DNA from: Nevskia sp.
GTDB lineage: Bacteria; Pseudomonadota; Gammaproteobacteria; Nevskiales; Nevskiaceae
Direction of reading: 5' to 3'
Assembly (NCBI GenBank): GCA_023229645.1
Contig: JALNYU010000006.1
Location: 141,621-205,620, forward strand
Length of the DNA stretch: 64,000 nt
Both the position numbers and the translations under genes were made by a program. Of the stretch, positions 35,421-44,252 are shown piece after piece (the stretch's first letter is position 1; the number at the start of each line of letters is the position of its first letter). Below the pieces are notes generated by a model that worked only from the letters and a program-made list of their open reading frames with translations, ran no database searches and had not been told where the DNA came from.

Positions 35421-36313
35421 GTACCTTCTGGAGTATTTGGATCATCGTCATCACCGCTGGGATGATGGTGGGCTGCCTGTGGCTGCTATTCGCCAACGCA
35501 CGCGGCGTCCCTGGCGAGGTTAAGGACCATACCTGGGACGATGATCTGCATGAGTACAATAATCCACTACCGCGCTGGTGGCTGAATCTATTCATTCTCA
35601 CGATTATCTTCGCCGCCGGGTATCTCGCGTTTTACCCCGGCCTCGGTAATCTTGGTGGCCGCCTTGGTTGGACCCAATCAGGCGAACTGGCGAATAAACT
35701 CGATGCACTCACCGCCAAACGGCGCGCAGCATTTGCGGCACTTGCCGATAAAGACTTCCCCGCGCTGGCGAAAGATCCTTCAGCGCAATCGCTAGGGCAC
35801 GCGGTTTTCCTCGGCAACTGCGCCGGCTGCCACGGCGCCGACGCACACGGCGCCATCGGCTTTCCAAATCTGACCGATAAAGACTGGCTCTACGGCGGCG
35901 ACCCCGAAACCTTGGTCAAGACCATCGTCGAAGGCCGCCACGGCCAGATGCCGGCATTCGGCGCGGTCTTGCAACCCGACGCACTGCAAGCGCTCGTCGA
36001 ATTCGTGCCGTTCTGGTCTGATGCTACGCTCGACGCTGGACGCCGCGAACGCGGCATGAAGCAATTTGCGATCACCTGCGCGGCCTGCCACGGTGCGGAC
36101 GGCAAAGGCAATCCGCTACTCGGCGCGCCGAATCTCACCGACAACACCTGGCTTTATGGCGGTACCAGCAAAAAAGTACGTGAGACGATCGTTAACGGTC
36201 GCGGCGGCCAAATGCCGGCCCACGCCACGCTGCTGACACCCGAAGAGATTCGCATCGTCGCCGCGTATGTCTACGGCCTTTCGAATGCGCCCGCGTCGCT
36301 CGTCACTCCGTGA
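35417..36313 (+). CDS. ccoP: cbb3-type oxidase dihaem subunit III
   Basis: A 298-residue dihaem cytochrome c with two N-terminal helices (about residues 4-25 and 52-72) and two haem sites CAGCHGADAHG and CAACHGADGKG, which receive electrons from soluble cytochromes. An in-frame start at 35393 exists, but the ATG at 35417 overlaps the ccoQ stop and opens into the first helix. The stop overlaps the ccoG GTG. Confidence 0.95.
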   Translation: MSTFWSIWIIVITAGMMVGCLWLLFANARGVPGEVKDHTWDDDLHEYNNPLPRWWLNLFILTIIFAAGYLAFYPGLGNLGGRLGWTQSGELANKLDALTAKRRAAFAALADKDFPALAKDPSAQSLGHAVFLGNCAGCHGADAHGAIGFPNLTDKDWLYGGDPETLVKTIVEGRHGQMPAFGAVLQPDALQALVEFVPFWSDATLDAGRRERGMKQFAITCAACHGADGKGNPLLGAPNLTDNTWLYGGTSKKVRETIVNGRGGQMPAHATLLTPEEIRIVAAYVYGLSNAPASLVTP

Positions 36314-37755
36314 ACATACCCTCCAGCACGCCTCCACCCCCGCCCCAGCGGCCGGCCTCCACCGCCGCTGGCGAGCAGGCCGCGCCGGCTGAGGCGGTCC
36401 TGCTTTATCAAGCCGGGCCCAAAATTCAGCCGCGGCGGGCCGATGGCCGCTATGCCCGCCTCCGGGTGTTCGCAATGTTTGCGTTGCTGGGGCTTTATTA
36501 CGCTCTGCCGTGGATCAGTTGGCACGGCCAGCAATTGGTTTTATTCGACTTACCGCACCGGCGCTTCTATCTGTTCGGACTCACGCTGGTGCCGCAAGAT
36601 CTGCCGCTGCTGGCCGCGATGTTGTTCACGGCGGCGTTAACGCTATTCTTGTTCACCTCGCTCGCAGGCCGCCTATGGTGCGGTTATTCCTGTCCGCAAA
36701 CGGTCTGGACTGAAGCTTTTCTCTGGCTGGAATACTTCACTGAAGGCGACCGCCACGCGCGTATGAAGTTGGACAAACCGGGCTGGACGTTTAACAAAAT
36801 CGTCCGCCGCGGTGGTAAGCATCTGGCATGGGCGCTGTTCGCGGCGATGACCGGCGTTACCTTTGTCGCTTACTTCGTCCCCGCACGCGAACTCATTCCC
36901 GCCGCGTTCGCGTTGCAACTCAGCGGCTGGTCGCTGTTCTGGTGCGTGTTCTATAGCTTCGCGACCTGGGGCAACGCCGGCTTTCTGCGCGAGCAAGTCT
37001 GCAAATACATGTGCCCATACGCGCGCTTCCAAAGCGCGATGTTCGACCGCGATACGCTGATCATCGCCTACGACGAAAAGCGTGGTGAGCCACGCAAGCA
37101 CGCGGCCAAAGAAATTGGCAAACCCGCCGGGGATTGCATCGACTGCTCGCTCTGCGTGCAGGTCTGCCCGACCGGTATCGACATCCGCAAAGGCCTGCAG
37201 TACGAGTGCATCGCCTGCGCCGCGTGTATCGATGTTTGCGATACCGTGATGGACAGCCAGCAGCGCCCACACGGCTTGATTCACTATACCAGCGCGAACC
37301 ACGACGCCGGCAAAAAAGTACGTTTGCTGCGTCCCCGCACGCTCGGCTATGGTGCCGTCTGGCTGGTCGCCTGTGGTGTATTGCTGACCTTGATCGTCAA
37401 CCACTCGACGCTGTACTTCGACGTCATGCGCGACCGCCACACGCTCTATCGCGAGCTGGCCAGCGGCGCGATCGAAAATCTTTACGTCGTCGATATCACC
37501 AACGGCGATAACCAAGCGCACAACTTCGCGATTTCGGCGCGGCTCGAAGATGGCACGGCGCTGGAAGTGGAACCAACACACTTGCAACGGGAACCGGGCC
37601 AGACCGCGAAAAGCATGGTGTCGCTACGCATCCCGCATGAAACTGTCGAACACGGCAATTTGCCGTCGGCGGCGCGCATCGTTGTCACGCTAACCCCCGA
37701 AGATAAACCCGAAGCGGCACGCAGCCACAGCGCCCGCTTTCTAACCGGAGACTAA
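36310..37755 (+). CDS. ccoG: cbb3 oxidase accessory ferredoxin-like protein
   Basis: The 481-residue CcoG/FixG/RdxA protein has several membrane helices and two [4Fe-4S] clusters (CIDCSLCVQVCPTG and CIACAACIDVCD), plus a C-terminal Ig-like periplasmic domain. A cupric reductase role in CuB assembly is reported for the family. It carries a Pro-rich start after the GTG, and the ccoP TGA overlaps this GTG. Confidence 0.94.
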   Translation: MNIPSSTPPPPPQRPASTAAGEQAAPAEAVLLYQAGPKIQPRRADGRYARLRVFAMFALLGLYYALPWISWHGQQLVLFDLPHRRFYLFGLTLVPQDLPLLAAMLFTAALTLFLFTSLAGRLWCGYSCPQTVWTEAFLWLEYFTEGDRHARMKLDKPGWTFNKIVRRGGKHLAWALFAAMTGVTFVAYFVPARELIPAAFALQLSGWSLFWCVFYSFATWGNAGFLREQVCKYMCPYARFQSAMFDRDTLIIAYDEKRGEPRKHAAKEIGKPAGDCIDCSLCVQVCPTGIDIRKGLQYECIACAACIDVCDTVMDSQQRPHGLIHYTSANHDAGKKVRLLRPRTLGYGAVWLVACGVLLTLIVNHSTLYFDVMRDRHTLYRELASGAIENLYVVDITNGDNQAHNFAISARLEDGTALEVEPTHLQREPGQTAKSMVSLRIPHETVEHGNLPSAARIVVTLTPEDKPEAARSHSARFLTGD

Positions 37756-37759
37756 AGTC

Positions 37760-37942
37760 ATGGCCCACGCCCATACCACCCCTGCCGCGAACACCGGTCG
37801 CCGCGGTTTGCCGTTGGAATTGATGCTGGTCATTGGCCTACCGTTGATGTCGATGTTTATCGGTGGCGCCATCATCATTACCGCTTATAGTCATGGCTTC
37901 ACCGTAATTCCGGAGTCCGCGAGCCATGCCACTGCGCGTTAA
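37760..37942 (+). CDS. Small single-helix protein in the ccoH position
   Basis: A 60-residue protein with one membrane helix (about residues 18-43) and a short periplasmic end (SHGFTVIPES). It lies where ccoH/fixH usually sits, between ccoG and ccoI. CcoH proteins have about 150 residues and a periplasmic domain after the helix; here that part is missing although the helix and the first residues after it have the FixH pattern. It could be a shortened CcoH that keeps only the anchor, or an unrelated small subunit. Confidence 0.7.
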   Translation: MAHAHTTPAANTGRRGLPLELMLVIGLPLMSMFIGGAIIITAYSHGFTVIPESASHATAR

Positions 37943-37954
37943 AGCAGCTCAGCC

Positions 37955-40174
37955 ATGAGCCGCGACTGGGCCGCCTTCGATCGCGCCGATCTGCAATCGG
38001 CCGTCGGCCAGCGCCGCGGCAATGGGCTGGACGTGATGATTGCGCTGGACGGCATGCACTGCGCCAATTGCGCCGCGCGCGCCGAACGCGCCCTCGGCAC
38101 GGATACCCAGGACGTCCGCATCAATGTCGCCGCACGAACGCTCGCGTTCCATTGGCGCCCGGGTGACGTGCAGCTCTCTGCGCTGTTAAAGCGACTCGAC
38201 GATGCCGGCCTTGCGCCGCAATTGCTCGCCCGCAGTGACGCCGATACCGCAGCAGTACGCGAAGAGCGCGTTGCAAAAGCGCGCATCGGCGTCGCCATCG
38301 TCTGCGCGATGCAGGTCATGATGCTGGCATGGCCGCAGTACACCGGTGCCGTGCCCGACGCCGGCATCGCTTATTTGCTGCGGCTTGCGCAGTGGGTTAT
38401 CGCAACCCCCGCCGTGATCTGGGCCGGTGCGCCGTTTTTCATCAACGCTTATCGGGCGCTACGGCAGCGGCAGCTGGATATGGACGTGCCGATCGCCCTC
38501 GCGCTCGCCGCCGCTTACCTGCCTTCCGCTTGGCGCAGCTACACCGGCAGCGGCGAAATCTATTTCGATACTGCGACGATGTTCGTTGCACTGCTGGCAC
38601 TCGGCCGCTGGCTGGAACAGCGCACCCGCAGACTGGCCGGCAAGCGCGTGCGGCAATTAGCCGGGCGGCGGGCACTTACCGCGCAGCGCCGCGTCAATGG
38701 CATTGTTGAATCGGTGCCGATCACCGCGTTGCAAGCGGGTGACGAGCTATTGGTCGCGGCTGGCGATGCGCTCCCCGCCGATGGCCTGCTCCTGGAAACA
38801 GAAGCCGATCTCGACGAAGCGTTACTGACCGGCGAATCGCGGCCGGTACATCACAGTGTTGGCGATACGCTGCTCGCAGGCAGCCTCAACGTCGGTGCCG
38901 CACCGCTGATTTTGCGCGCTGAGAAAGTCGGCACGGCGACGGTATTGGCGCAAATTACCCGTTTGCTCGACGCCGCCCAAACCCAGAAGCCACGGGCTCA
39001 GCGCGTCACTGATCGCATCGCGCGGCATTTCATTACCGCCGTGCTCGGGCTCGCCGCATTTGGCATCGCGCTGACCTTGCTGCGCGGCAAGAGCGGCGAT
39101 GCCGCGTTAGATGTCGCGCTCGCAGTACTCGTCGCGAGCTGCCCCTGTGCGCTGTCGCTCGCCGTACCGGCCGCGCTGGCAGCGGCGACATCGCGGCTCT
39201 CGGCCCGCGGCGTCTTAGTCAGCAATGCCGAAGCGCTGTTGGCGTTGCCGAAAGTCGATACCGTGGTGTTCGATAAAACCGGTACGTTGACTGAGAACGC
39301 CCTGCAGCTGAGTTTGATCGAGCCGCTCGGCAGCCGTGACGCCGCCAGCTGCCTACAGCTCGCCGCCGCACTGGAGCAAGGCCAGCGCCACCCGATTGCA
39401 AAAGCATTGCTGCGCAGTGCACCGAATGCGCCAAGCGATGTCATCGCCGCCGCTGAAAACGGCGGCTTGCACGCGTTTTTTGGCGGTCGCCAATATTGGC
39501 TTGGTGCGCCTGAGCACGTACCGGTGCAACTGCCGCCACCCCCGGGCGTAAATACCGGTGAAACCGCCATCGTCCTCACCGAAAACGGCAAGCCACTGGC
39601 GCGGTTTTTCTTCACCGCAACGCTACGGCCCGAAGCGCCGAAAATCGTCGCCGAGCTGCAGGCGCAGCCGCTACACGTGGAAATCCTCAGCGGCGATTCC
39701 GCTGACGCAACGCGGGCGCTTGCCGGCCAGATCGGCGTCAAAACCTATGCGGCGCGGCAGACGCCGGTCGAAAAACTGGCGCGGCTGCAAGCGCTGCAAC
39801 AGCAAGGCCGACACGTGCTCGCCGTTGGCGACGGCATGAACGATGCCCCGCTGCTGGCTGCCGCCGATGTCTCCGCCGCGCTACCCGATGGTTCGGCGCT
39901 GGCCCAAGCCCGCGCTGACTTGCTGCTGCTCGGCAATTCCCTCGCCGGCCTGCCGCTCGCCATCGCCGCGGCGAAGACCGCCGCGCGGCGCATCCACGAG
40001 AACCTGCTTTGGGCCGCTGTCTACAATATCGCGGTGCTGCCGTTGGCGCTGGCGGGTTTGCTGCAACCTTCGCTGGCTGCCGCGGGAATGTCTATTTCGT
40101 CGCTGCTCGTGGTCTTGAATGCGCTGCGCCCTGGCGCAGCGGAACGCGCGTTCGTCACTGGAGTATCCGTATGA
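37955..40174 (+). CDS. ccoI: Copper-transporting P1B ATPase for cbb3 assembly
   Basis: The 739-residue CcoI/FixI copper pump supplies copper for the cbb3 CuB centre. The heavy-metal domain has GMHCANCAAR (Cys36, Cys39), then membrane helices, the actuator TGES, the metal site CPC in ASCPCALSLAVP, the phosphorylation motif DKTGTLT, the HP motif in QRHPIAKALL and the hinge GDGMNDAPLL. All catalytic residues are present. It overlaps ccoS by ATGA. Confidence 0.95.
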   Translation: MSRDWAAFDRADLQSAVGQRRGNGLDVMIALDGMHCANCAARAERALGTDTQDVRINVAARTLAFHWRPGDVQLSALLKRLDDAGLAPQLLARSDADTAAVREERVAKARIGVAIVCAMQVMMLAWPQYTGAVPDAGIAYLLRLAQWVIATPAVIWAGAPFFINAYRALRQRQLDMDVPIALALAAAYLPSAWRSYTGSGEIYFDTATMFVALLALGRWLEQRTRRLAGKRVRQLAGRRALTAQRRVNGIVESVPITALQAGDELLVAAGDALPADGLLLETEADLDEALLTGESRPVHHSVGDTLLAGSLNVGAAPLILRAEKVGTATVLAQITRLLDAAQTQKPRAQRVTDRIARHFITAVLGLAAFGIALTLLRGKSGDAALDVALAVLVASCPCALSLAVPAALAAATSRLSARGVLVSNAEALLALPKVDTVVFDKTGTLTENALQLSLIEPLGSRDAASCLQLAAALEQGQRHPIAKALLRSAPNAPSDVIAAAENGGLHAFFGGRQYWLGAPEHVPVQLPPPPGVNTGETAIVLTENGKPLARFFFTATLRPEAPKIVAELQAQPLHVEILSGDSADATRALAGQIGVKTYAARQTPVEKLARLQALQQQGRHVLAVGDGMNDAPLLAAADVSAALPDGSALAQARADLLLLGNSLAGLPLAIAAAKTAARRIHENLLWAAVYNIAVLPLALAGLLQPSLAAAGMSISSLLVVLNALRPGAAERAFVTGVSV

Positions 40175-40311
40175 CTAGCCTGTATTTACTCATTCCACTC
40201 GGCGTCGCTACCGTATTTGGCGCCATCGGCGTCTTCATTTGGGCGGCGAACAGCGGCCAGTTCGATGAACTCGATGCCGCTTCCCGCCGGCTACCGGACA
40301 ACGAGCCATGA
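40171..40311 (+). CDS. ccoS: cbb3 oxidase maturation protein CcoS
   Basis: A 46-residue protein beginning MTSLYLLIPLGVATVFGAIG with one membrane helix and the GQFDELD motif typical of CcoS, which is needed for cofactor insertion into cbb3 oxidase. It starts within ATGA at the end of ccoI and ends within ATGA at the start of the next ORF. Confidence 0.93.
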   Translation: MTSLYLLIPLGVATVFGAIGVFIWAANSGQFDELDAASRRLPDNEP

Positions 40312-40628
40312 GCCGCGAAGACCTCCAACCCGAAGTTGCTGATCGGCCGTGCCGGATCTGGGCCCGGCGCTGTCTGCTGAGTTCCGAATCGGCGTGGGCT
40401 GGCGAATATCGCCGCTTGCTCGTCGCAACCGCGCGCGACCCCAGCAATCAAGCCTTCCTGATCGACGCCCGCACACGTCTGGAATCGTTGCAAGCGGCGC
40501 TCGGCCGCCTCGTCGGTGATCGCAACGACCCATGCCGTCGCTGCGCTGCGCCGCTAGATCTGCGCGACGGCAATGCTGAAGGCCTGATGTCAGGCTGCGA
40601 TGCGTTGCAAGAATTAGCAGCGGGCTAA
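40308..40628 (+). CDS. Unknown Cys-containing protein coupled to ccoS
   Basis: A 106-residue soluble protein that I do not recognise. It has five cysteines: Cys15 and Cys22 (PCRIWARRC), a CxxC pair in DPCRRCAAP and one more in MSGCDAL. The coding start overlaps the ccoS stop by ATGA and a hairpin follows the stop, so it is the last gene of the cco operon. A role in oxidase assembly or metal handling would fit the context but is not shown by sequence. Confidence 0.7.
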   Translation: MSREDLQPEVADRPCRIWARRCLLSSESAWAGEYRRLLVATARDPSNQAFLIDARTRLESLQAALGRLVGDRNDPCRRCAAPLDLRDGNAEGLMSGCDALQELAAG

Positions 40629-40638
40629 GTCACACGTC

Positions 40639-40664
40639 GACCGGGAAGGCAGCGCTTCTCGGTC
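40639..40664 (+). terminator. Terminator-like hairpin ending the cco operon
   Basis: GACCGGGAAG pairs with CTTCTCGGTC across a 6-base loop (10 bp with one G-U). No U-run follows, so it is a weak intrinsic terminator at best. Confidence 0.45.
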
Positions 40665-40782
40665 TGAATTCAGACGATTCCATTATTAGGCAGGTGTGCG
40701 CGGTTTGTGCATGCTGTTTAGGGGTTAGCCTCGACTGTCCCGGCAGTCGCCCCTATCACCCGCTCCAACATAGGAATTGTTC

Positions 40783-41781
40783 GTGCCGCGATTTGTTACA
40801 TGCTATCGCCTCGTCCTCGCAGCGCTGCTCACCAGCGTCGCCGCTACCGCTGCGGCTGCCGACAAGCCGCTAACCATTGCCTATCAGGCAACGGTTGAAC
40901 CATCGAAAGTCGCGCAGGCCGACGGCGCCTATGAAAAAGCGCTGGGGCCGATCCAATGGCGCAAATTCGACTCCGGCGCCGACGTCATCGCCGCCATGGC
41001 TTCGGGTGACGTCCAAATCGGCTACGTCGGCTCTAGCCCGCTCGCAGCCGCCGCCGCGCGCAAACTGCCAATCCAGTGTTTTTTCGTCGTCGGCTTAATC
41101 GGCGACGCTGAAGCGCTGGTCGTGCGTAAAGACGGTGGCGTTACCGAACCGACAAAACTGGTCGGCAAAAAGATCGCGGTGCCGTTTGTTTCGACCACGC
41201 ACTACAGCCTGCTCGCGGCGCTCAAACATTGGCAGATTGACCCAAAAACGGTACAGATTCTGAATTTGCGACCGCCTGAAATTGCCGCCGCGTGGCTGCG
41301 CGGCGATATCGACGCGGCCTATATTTGGGACCCGGCGCTAGGCAAAATCCGGCCGACGGCACGCGTGCTGACCACGTCGACCGAAGTCGCAACCTGGGGA
41401 GCGCCGACATTCGACGCCTGGATCGTCCGCCGCGATTACGCCGAAGCCCACCCCGACCGCGTTACCGCGTTTGCCCGCATCACCGGTGCCGCCTATGCCG
41501 CCTACCGGAATGACGCCAATGGCTGGATCACTGCGACCGGGGCGGCGCAGAAAATCGCCAAACTTACCGGCGCCAACGCCACCGAAGTGCCGCAATTGTT
41601 GACCGGCTACCGCTTCCCGACGCTCGCCGAGCAAGCCTCGGCAAGCCTGCTGGGCGGCGGCACCGGCAAGGCGATCGCTGACACCGCTGCGTTCCTCAAG
41701 ACCCAGGGCAAAGTACCTACGGTGCTAGACGACTACACGCCGTACATCAACGCTCGTTTCGTGCACGACGCCACGCAATGA
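40783..41781 (+). CDS. tauA: Taurine ABC transporter substrate-binding protein
   Basis: A periplasmic binding protein of 332 residues with a signal peptide (cut near AAAADKP) and the TauA pattern (TIAYQATVEPSK, GYVGSSPLAAAAARKLPIQ). It delivers taurine or related sulfonates to TauBC. A TTG at 40777 is in frame, but the GTG at 40783 lies at the right distance from AGGA. It overlaps tauB. Confidence 0.9.
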   Translation: MPRFVTCYRLVLAALLTSVAATAAAADKPLTIAYQATVEPSKVAQADGAYEKALGPIQWRKFDSGADVIAAMASGDVQIGYVGSSPLAAAAARKLPIQCFFVVGLIGDAEALVVRKDGGVTEPTKLVGKKIAVPFVSTTHYSLLAALKHWQIDPKTVQILNLRPPEIAAAWLRGDIDAAYIWDPALGKIRPTARVLTTSTEVATWGAPTFDAWIVRRDYAEAHPDRVTAFARITGAAYAAYRNDANGWITATGAAQKIAKLTGANATEVPQLLTGYRFPTLAEQASASLLGGGTGKAIADTAAFLKTQGKVPTVLDDYTPYINARFVHDATQ

Positions 41782-42566
41782 TGCCCGACACCATGCAGCA
41801 ATTGACGCTGAGCAACGTCAGCCTCAGCTTCGCGGGCAGCCCGATTCTCGAAGGCATCGACTTGCAACTGGCGTCGGATGAATTGGTCGTCGTCGTCGGC
41901 GCTTCCGGCTCCGGCAAGACTTCCATGCTGCGCCTTGCCGCCGGTTTTCAATCGGCCGACTCAGGCACTGTACAAATGAACGGCCACGACATCGCCGGCC
42001 CAGGGGCAGAGCGTGCCGTTGTGTTTCAGGATGACGCCCTTTTCCCCTGGCTCAATGCCCGCGACAACGTCGCCTTTCCGCTACGCCTGCAAGGCGGTAT
42101 CGACCGCGCTGAACGCATACGCCGCGCCGATGCTCAGCTTGCCGCCGTCGGCCTAGAAGGCTATGGCACACGCCGGCTGTGGCAACTCTCGGGCGGCCAG
42201 CGCCAGCGCGTCGGCCTCGCTCGCGCCTTAGTGGTGCAACCCGCGTTCTTGCTGATGGACGAACCCTTTGCCGCACTCGATGCGCTGACGCGAGCGCAGA
42301 TGCAGGTCGCGCTCTTGGAGGTTTGGTCGCGTTATCGCCAAGGCGTGCTGTTCATCACCCACGATATCGACGAAGCGCTACTGCTGGCGACCAAGCTCGT
42401 CGTGCTCTCGGGCCGCCCCGCGCGCGTTGCTGAAACGTTGACGCTGGACTATGGCCGGCGCGTGTTGGCGGGCGCGACCACACGTGAGATTCGCGCCGAC
42501 CCACAGTTCCAAAACCTGCGCGAACAGGTATTAGACCGCTTGTTCCTATCCGAGCCCGCCGCATGA
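41778..42566 (+). CDS. tauB: Taurine ABC transporter ATPase
   Basis: A 262-residue ABC ATPase with Walker A GASGSGKTSMLRL, Q-loop VVFQDDALFPWLN (the FPW pattern of nitrate/taurine-type ATPases), signature LSGGQRQRVGLARAL and Walker B LLMDEPFAALD. It overlaps both tauA and tauC. Confidence 0.92.
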   Translation: MMPDTMQQLTLSNVSLSFAGSPILEGIDLQLASDELVVVVGASGSGKTSMLRLAAGFQSADSGTVQMNGHDIAGPGAERAVVFQDDALFPWLNARDNVAFPLRLQGGIDRAERIRRADAQLAAVGLEGYGTRRLWQLSGGQRQRVGLARALVVQPAFLLMDEPFAALDALTRAQMQVALLEVWSRYRQGVLFITHDIDEALLLATKLVVLSGRPARVAETLTLDYGRRVLAGATTREIRADPQFQNLREQVLDRLFLSEPAA

Positions 42567-43357
42567 GCGCGCTGCAGAAAAACCCATTGCGACGGAAGAG
42601 CGCGGCGCTGGTGTCGGCAATCACGATCACAGCGGTGCTAATTATTTGGTGGGCCGTTACCGGCATGCACGGCATCGATCCACTTTTTTTGCCGAGCCCC
42701 GGCGCGGTGCTCGCAAAGTTTGCTGAAGTTTGGCGAGAAGGCTATGTCGATGCCACGCTGCTGCAGCATCTGGCGGCCAGCTTGCTGCGGGTTTTCGCCG
42801 CGTTGGCGGCGGCGATTATTCTCGGCGTGCCGGTGGGTTTGGCGATTGGCACCAGCACCATCGGTCGCGGCATATTCGATCCATTGGTCGAGTTTTTACG
42901 GCCGATTCCGCCGCTGGCCTATCTGCCGTTGATCGTGATCTGGCTCGGGATCGGCGAGACCTCCAAAATCGTCGTCATCGGCATCGCGATGTTTTCGCCG
43001 ATTGCGATCTCCACCGCCGCTGGCGTCCGCAGCGTCGCACCGAACCGTATCGATGCCGCGCGCGCGTTCGGTGCACGCGGCTGGCAGTTACTGCTGCATG
43101 TGCGCTTGCCGAGCGCGCTGCCGGAAATTCTAACCGGCGTGCGGATTGCGCTCGGCGCTGGCTGGTCAACGCTGGTCGCGGCCGAACTCGTCGCCGCCAC
43201 CCGCGGGCTCGGATTTATGATTCAGTCGGCGGCACAATTTTTGGTTACCGATGTCGTGATCATGGGCATTTTGGTGATCGCTGGCGTCGCATTTTTGCTC
43301 GAGGCCGGTGTACGTCTGCTCGAACGCTGGCTGGTGCCGTGGCGCGGCAAACTTTGA
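42563..43357 (+). CDS. tauC: Taurine ABC transporter permease
   Basis: A 264-residue inner-membrane permease with about six helices and the EAA loop (DAARAFGARGWQLLLHVRLP). It belongs to the nitrate/sulfonate/taurine permease group. It is followed after 22 bases by tauD. Confidence 0.92.
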   Translation: MSALQKNPLRRKSAALVSAITITAVLIIWWAVTGMHGIDPLFLPSPGAVLAKFAEVWREGYVDATLLQHLAASLLRVFAALAAAIILGVPVGLAIGTSTIGRGIFDPLVEFLRPIPPLAYLPLIVIWLGIGETSKIVVIGIAMFSPIAISTAAGVRSVAPNRIDAARAFGARGWQLLLHVRLPSALPEILTGVRIALGAGWSTLVAAELVAATRGLGFMIQSAAQFLVTDVVIMGILVIAGVAFLLEAGVRLLERWLVPWRGKL

Positions 43358-43379
43358 ATCAGCAGGTATTGGAATCGCG

Positions 43380-44228
43380 ATGAACGCAAATACTCAAGGC
43401 TTTACCGTCCGGCCGCTCTCGCCGACGATCGGCGCGGTTGTCGCCAATATCGATCTAGCGCAGCCGCTACCAGAATTTGAGCTGACGCGCCTACAGCAAG
43501 CGCTGGTAACGCACCATGTGCTGTTCTTCGAACAGCAGTCGTTGTCGCCGACACAGCAGCGCGATTTCGCCAGCCATTTCGGCACCTTGCATGTACACCC
43601 GGTTTATCCATTGATCCCGGAGGTGCCGGAAATCGTTGTGCTCGATACTGGCGGCCACAATCTGCCGGATAACGATCATTGGCATACCGACGTAACGTTT
43701 ATCGAAAACCCACCGATGGGCGCGGTGCTCGTGGCGGTCGAACTGCCGCCCTACGGCGGCGACACGACATGGGCCTCGACGATCGCCGCATTCGAAGCGC
43801 TTTCGGCACCGATGCAAACCTTCCTGTCCGGCCTGCAAGCCGAGCACAATTTCGTCAAAACCTTTCCCGAAGCGCGCTGGGGCGCCGGGGCTGAGACCGA
43901 AGCGCGGTGGCAGGAAGCGCGGCGTAAGCACCCGCCCGTGCTGCATCCGGTTGTGCGCACCCATCCGGTCAGCGGCAAGCGCGGGCTGTTCGTCAACGAA
44001 GGGTTTACGACGCGCATTCTCGGCTTGCAACCGAACGAATCCGATATGCTGCTGCGGATGTTATTCGCCCACGTTTCGCGCCCGGAATTTACCGTCCGCT
44101 GGCGCTGGAAGCTCGGTGATGTCGCGTTCTGGGATAACCGCTTAACGCAACACTACGCGCTGGCCGACTACCTGCCAACGCGCCGTGTGATGCACCGCGC
44201 GGCAATTTTAGGCGACCGGCCGTACTGA
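43380..44228 (+). CDS. tauD: Taurine dioxygenase (2-oxoglutarate dependent)
   Basis: The 282-residue non-haem iron dioxygenase converts taurine and 2-oxoglutarate to sulfite, aminoacetaldehyde and succinate. The iron triad is visible: HxD in HWHTDVTF and the distal His in RLTQHYALADY; the 2-oxoglutarate-binding Arg lies in VMHRAAI. The ATG at 43380 opens into the family start; an earlier reading from 43308 overlaps tauC. It is the last gene of the tau operon. Confidence 0.93.
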   Translation: MNANTQGFTVRPLSPTIGAVVANIDLAQPLPEFELTRLQQALVTHHVLFFEQQSLSPTQQRDFASHFGTLHVHPVYPLIPEVPEIVVLDTGGHNLPDNDHWHTDVTFIENPPMGAVLVAVELPPYGGDTTWASTIAAFEALSAPMQTFLSGLQAEHNFVKTFPEARWGAGAETEARWQEARRKHPPVLHPVVRTHPVSGKRGLFVNEGFTTRILGLQPNESDMLLRMLFAHVSRPEFTVRWRWKLGDVAFWDNRLTQHYALADYLPTRRVMHRAAILGDRPY

Positions 44229-44252
44229 TTTCGCCGGCTCGGTAACGCTTTA

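Noticed and set aside
36673..37587. 304-codon open frame antisense to ccoG
   Set aside because: Shadow of ccoG, which carries clear iron-sulfur motifs on the plus strand.
40665..40782. Possible sigma-54 promoter upstream of tauA
   Set aside because: Several GG and GC pairs occur, but none has the ten-base spacing together with TTGC.
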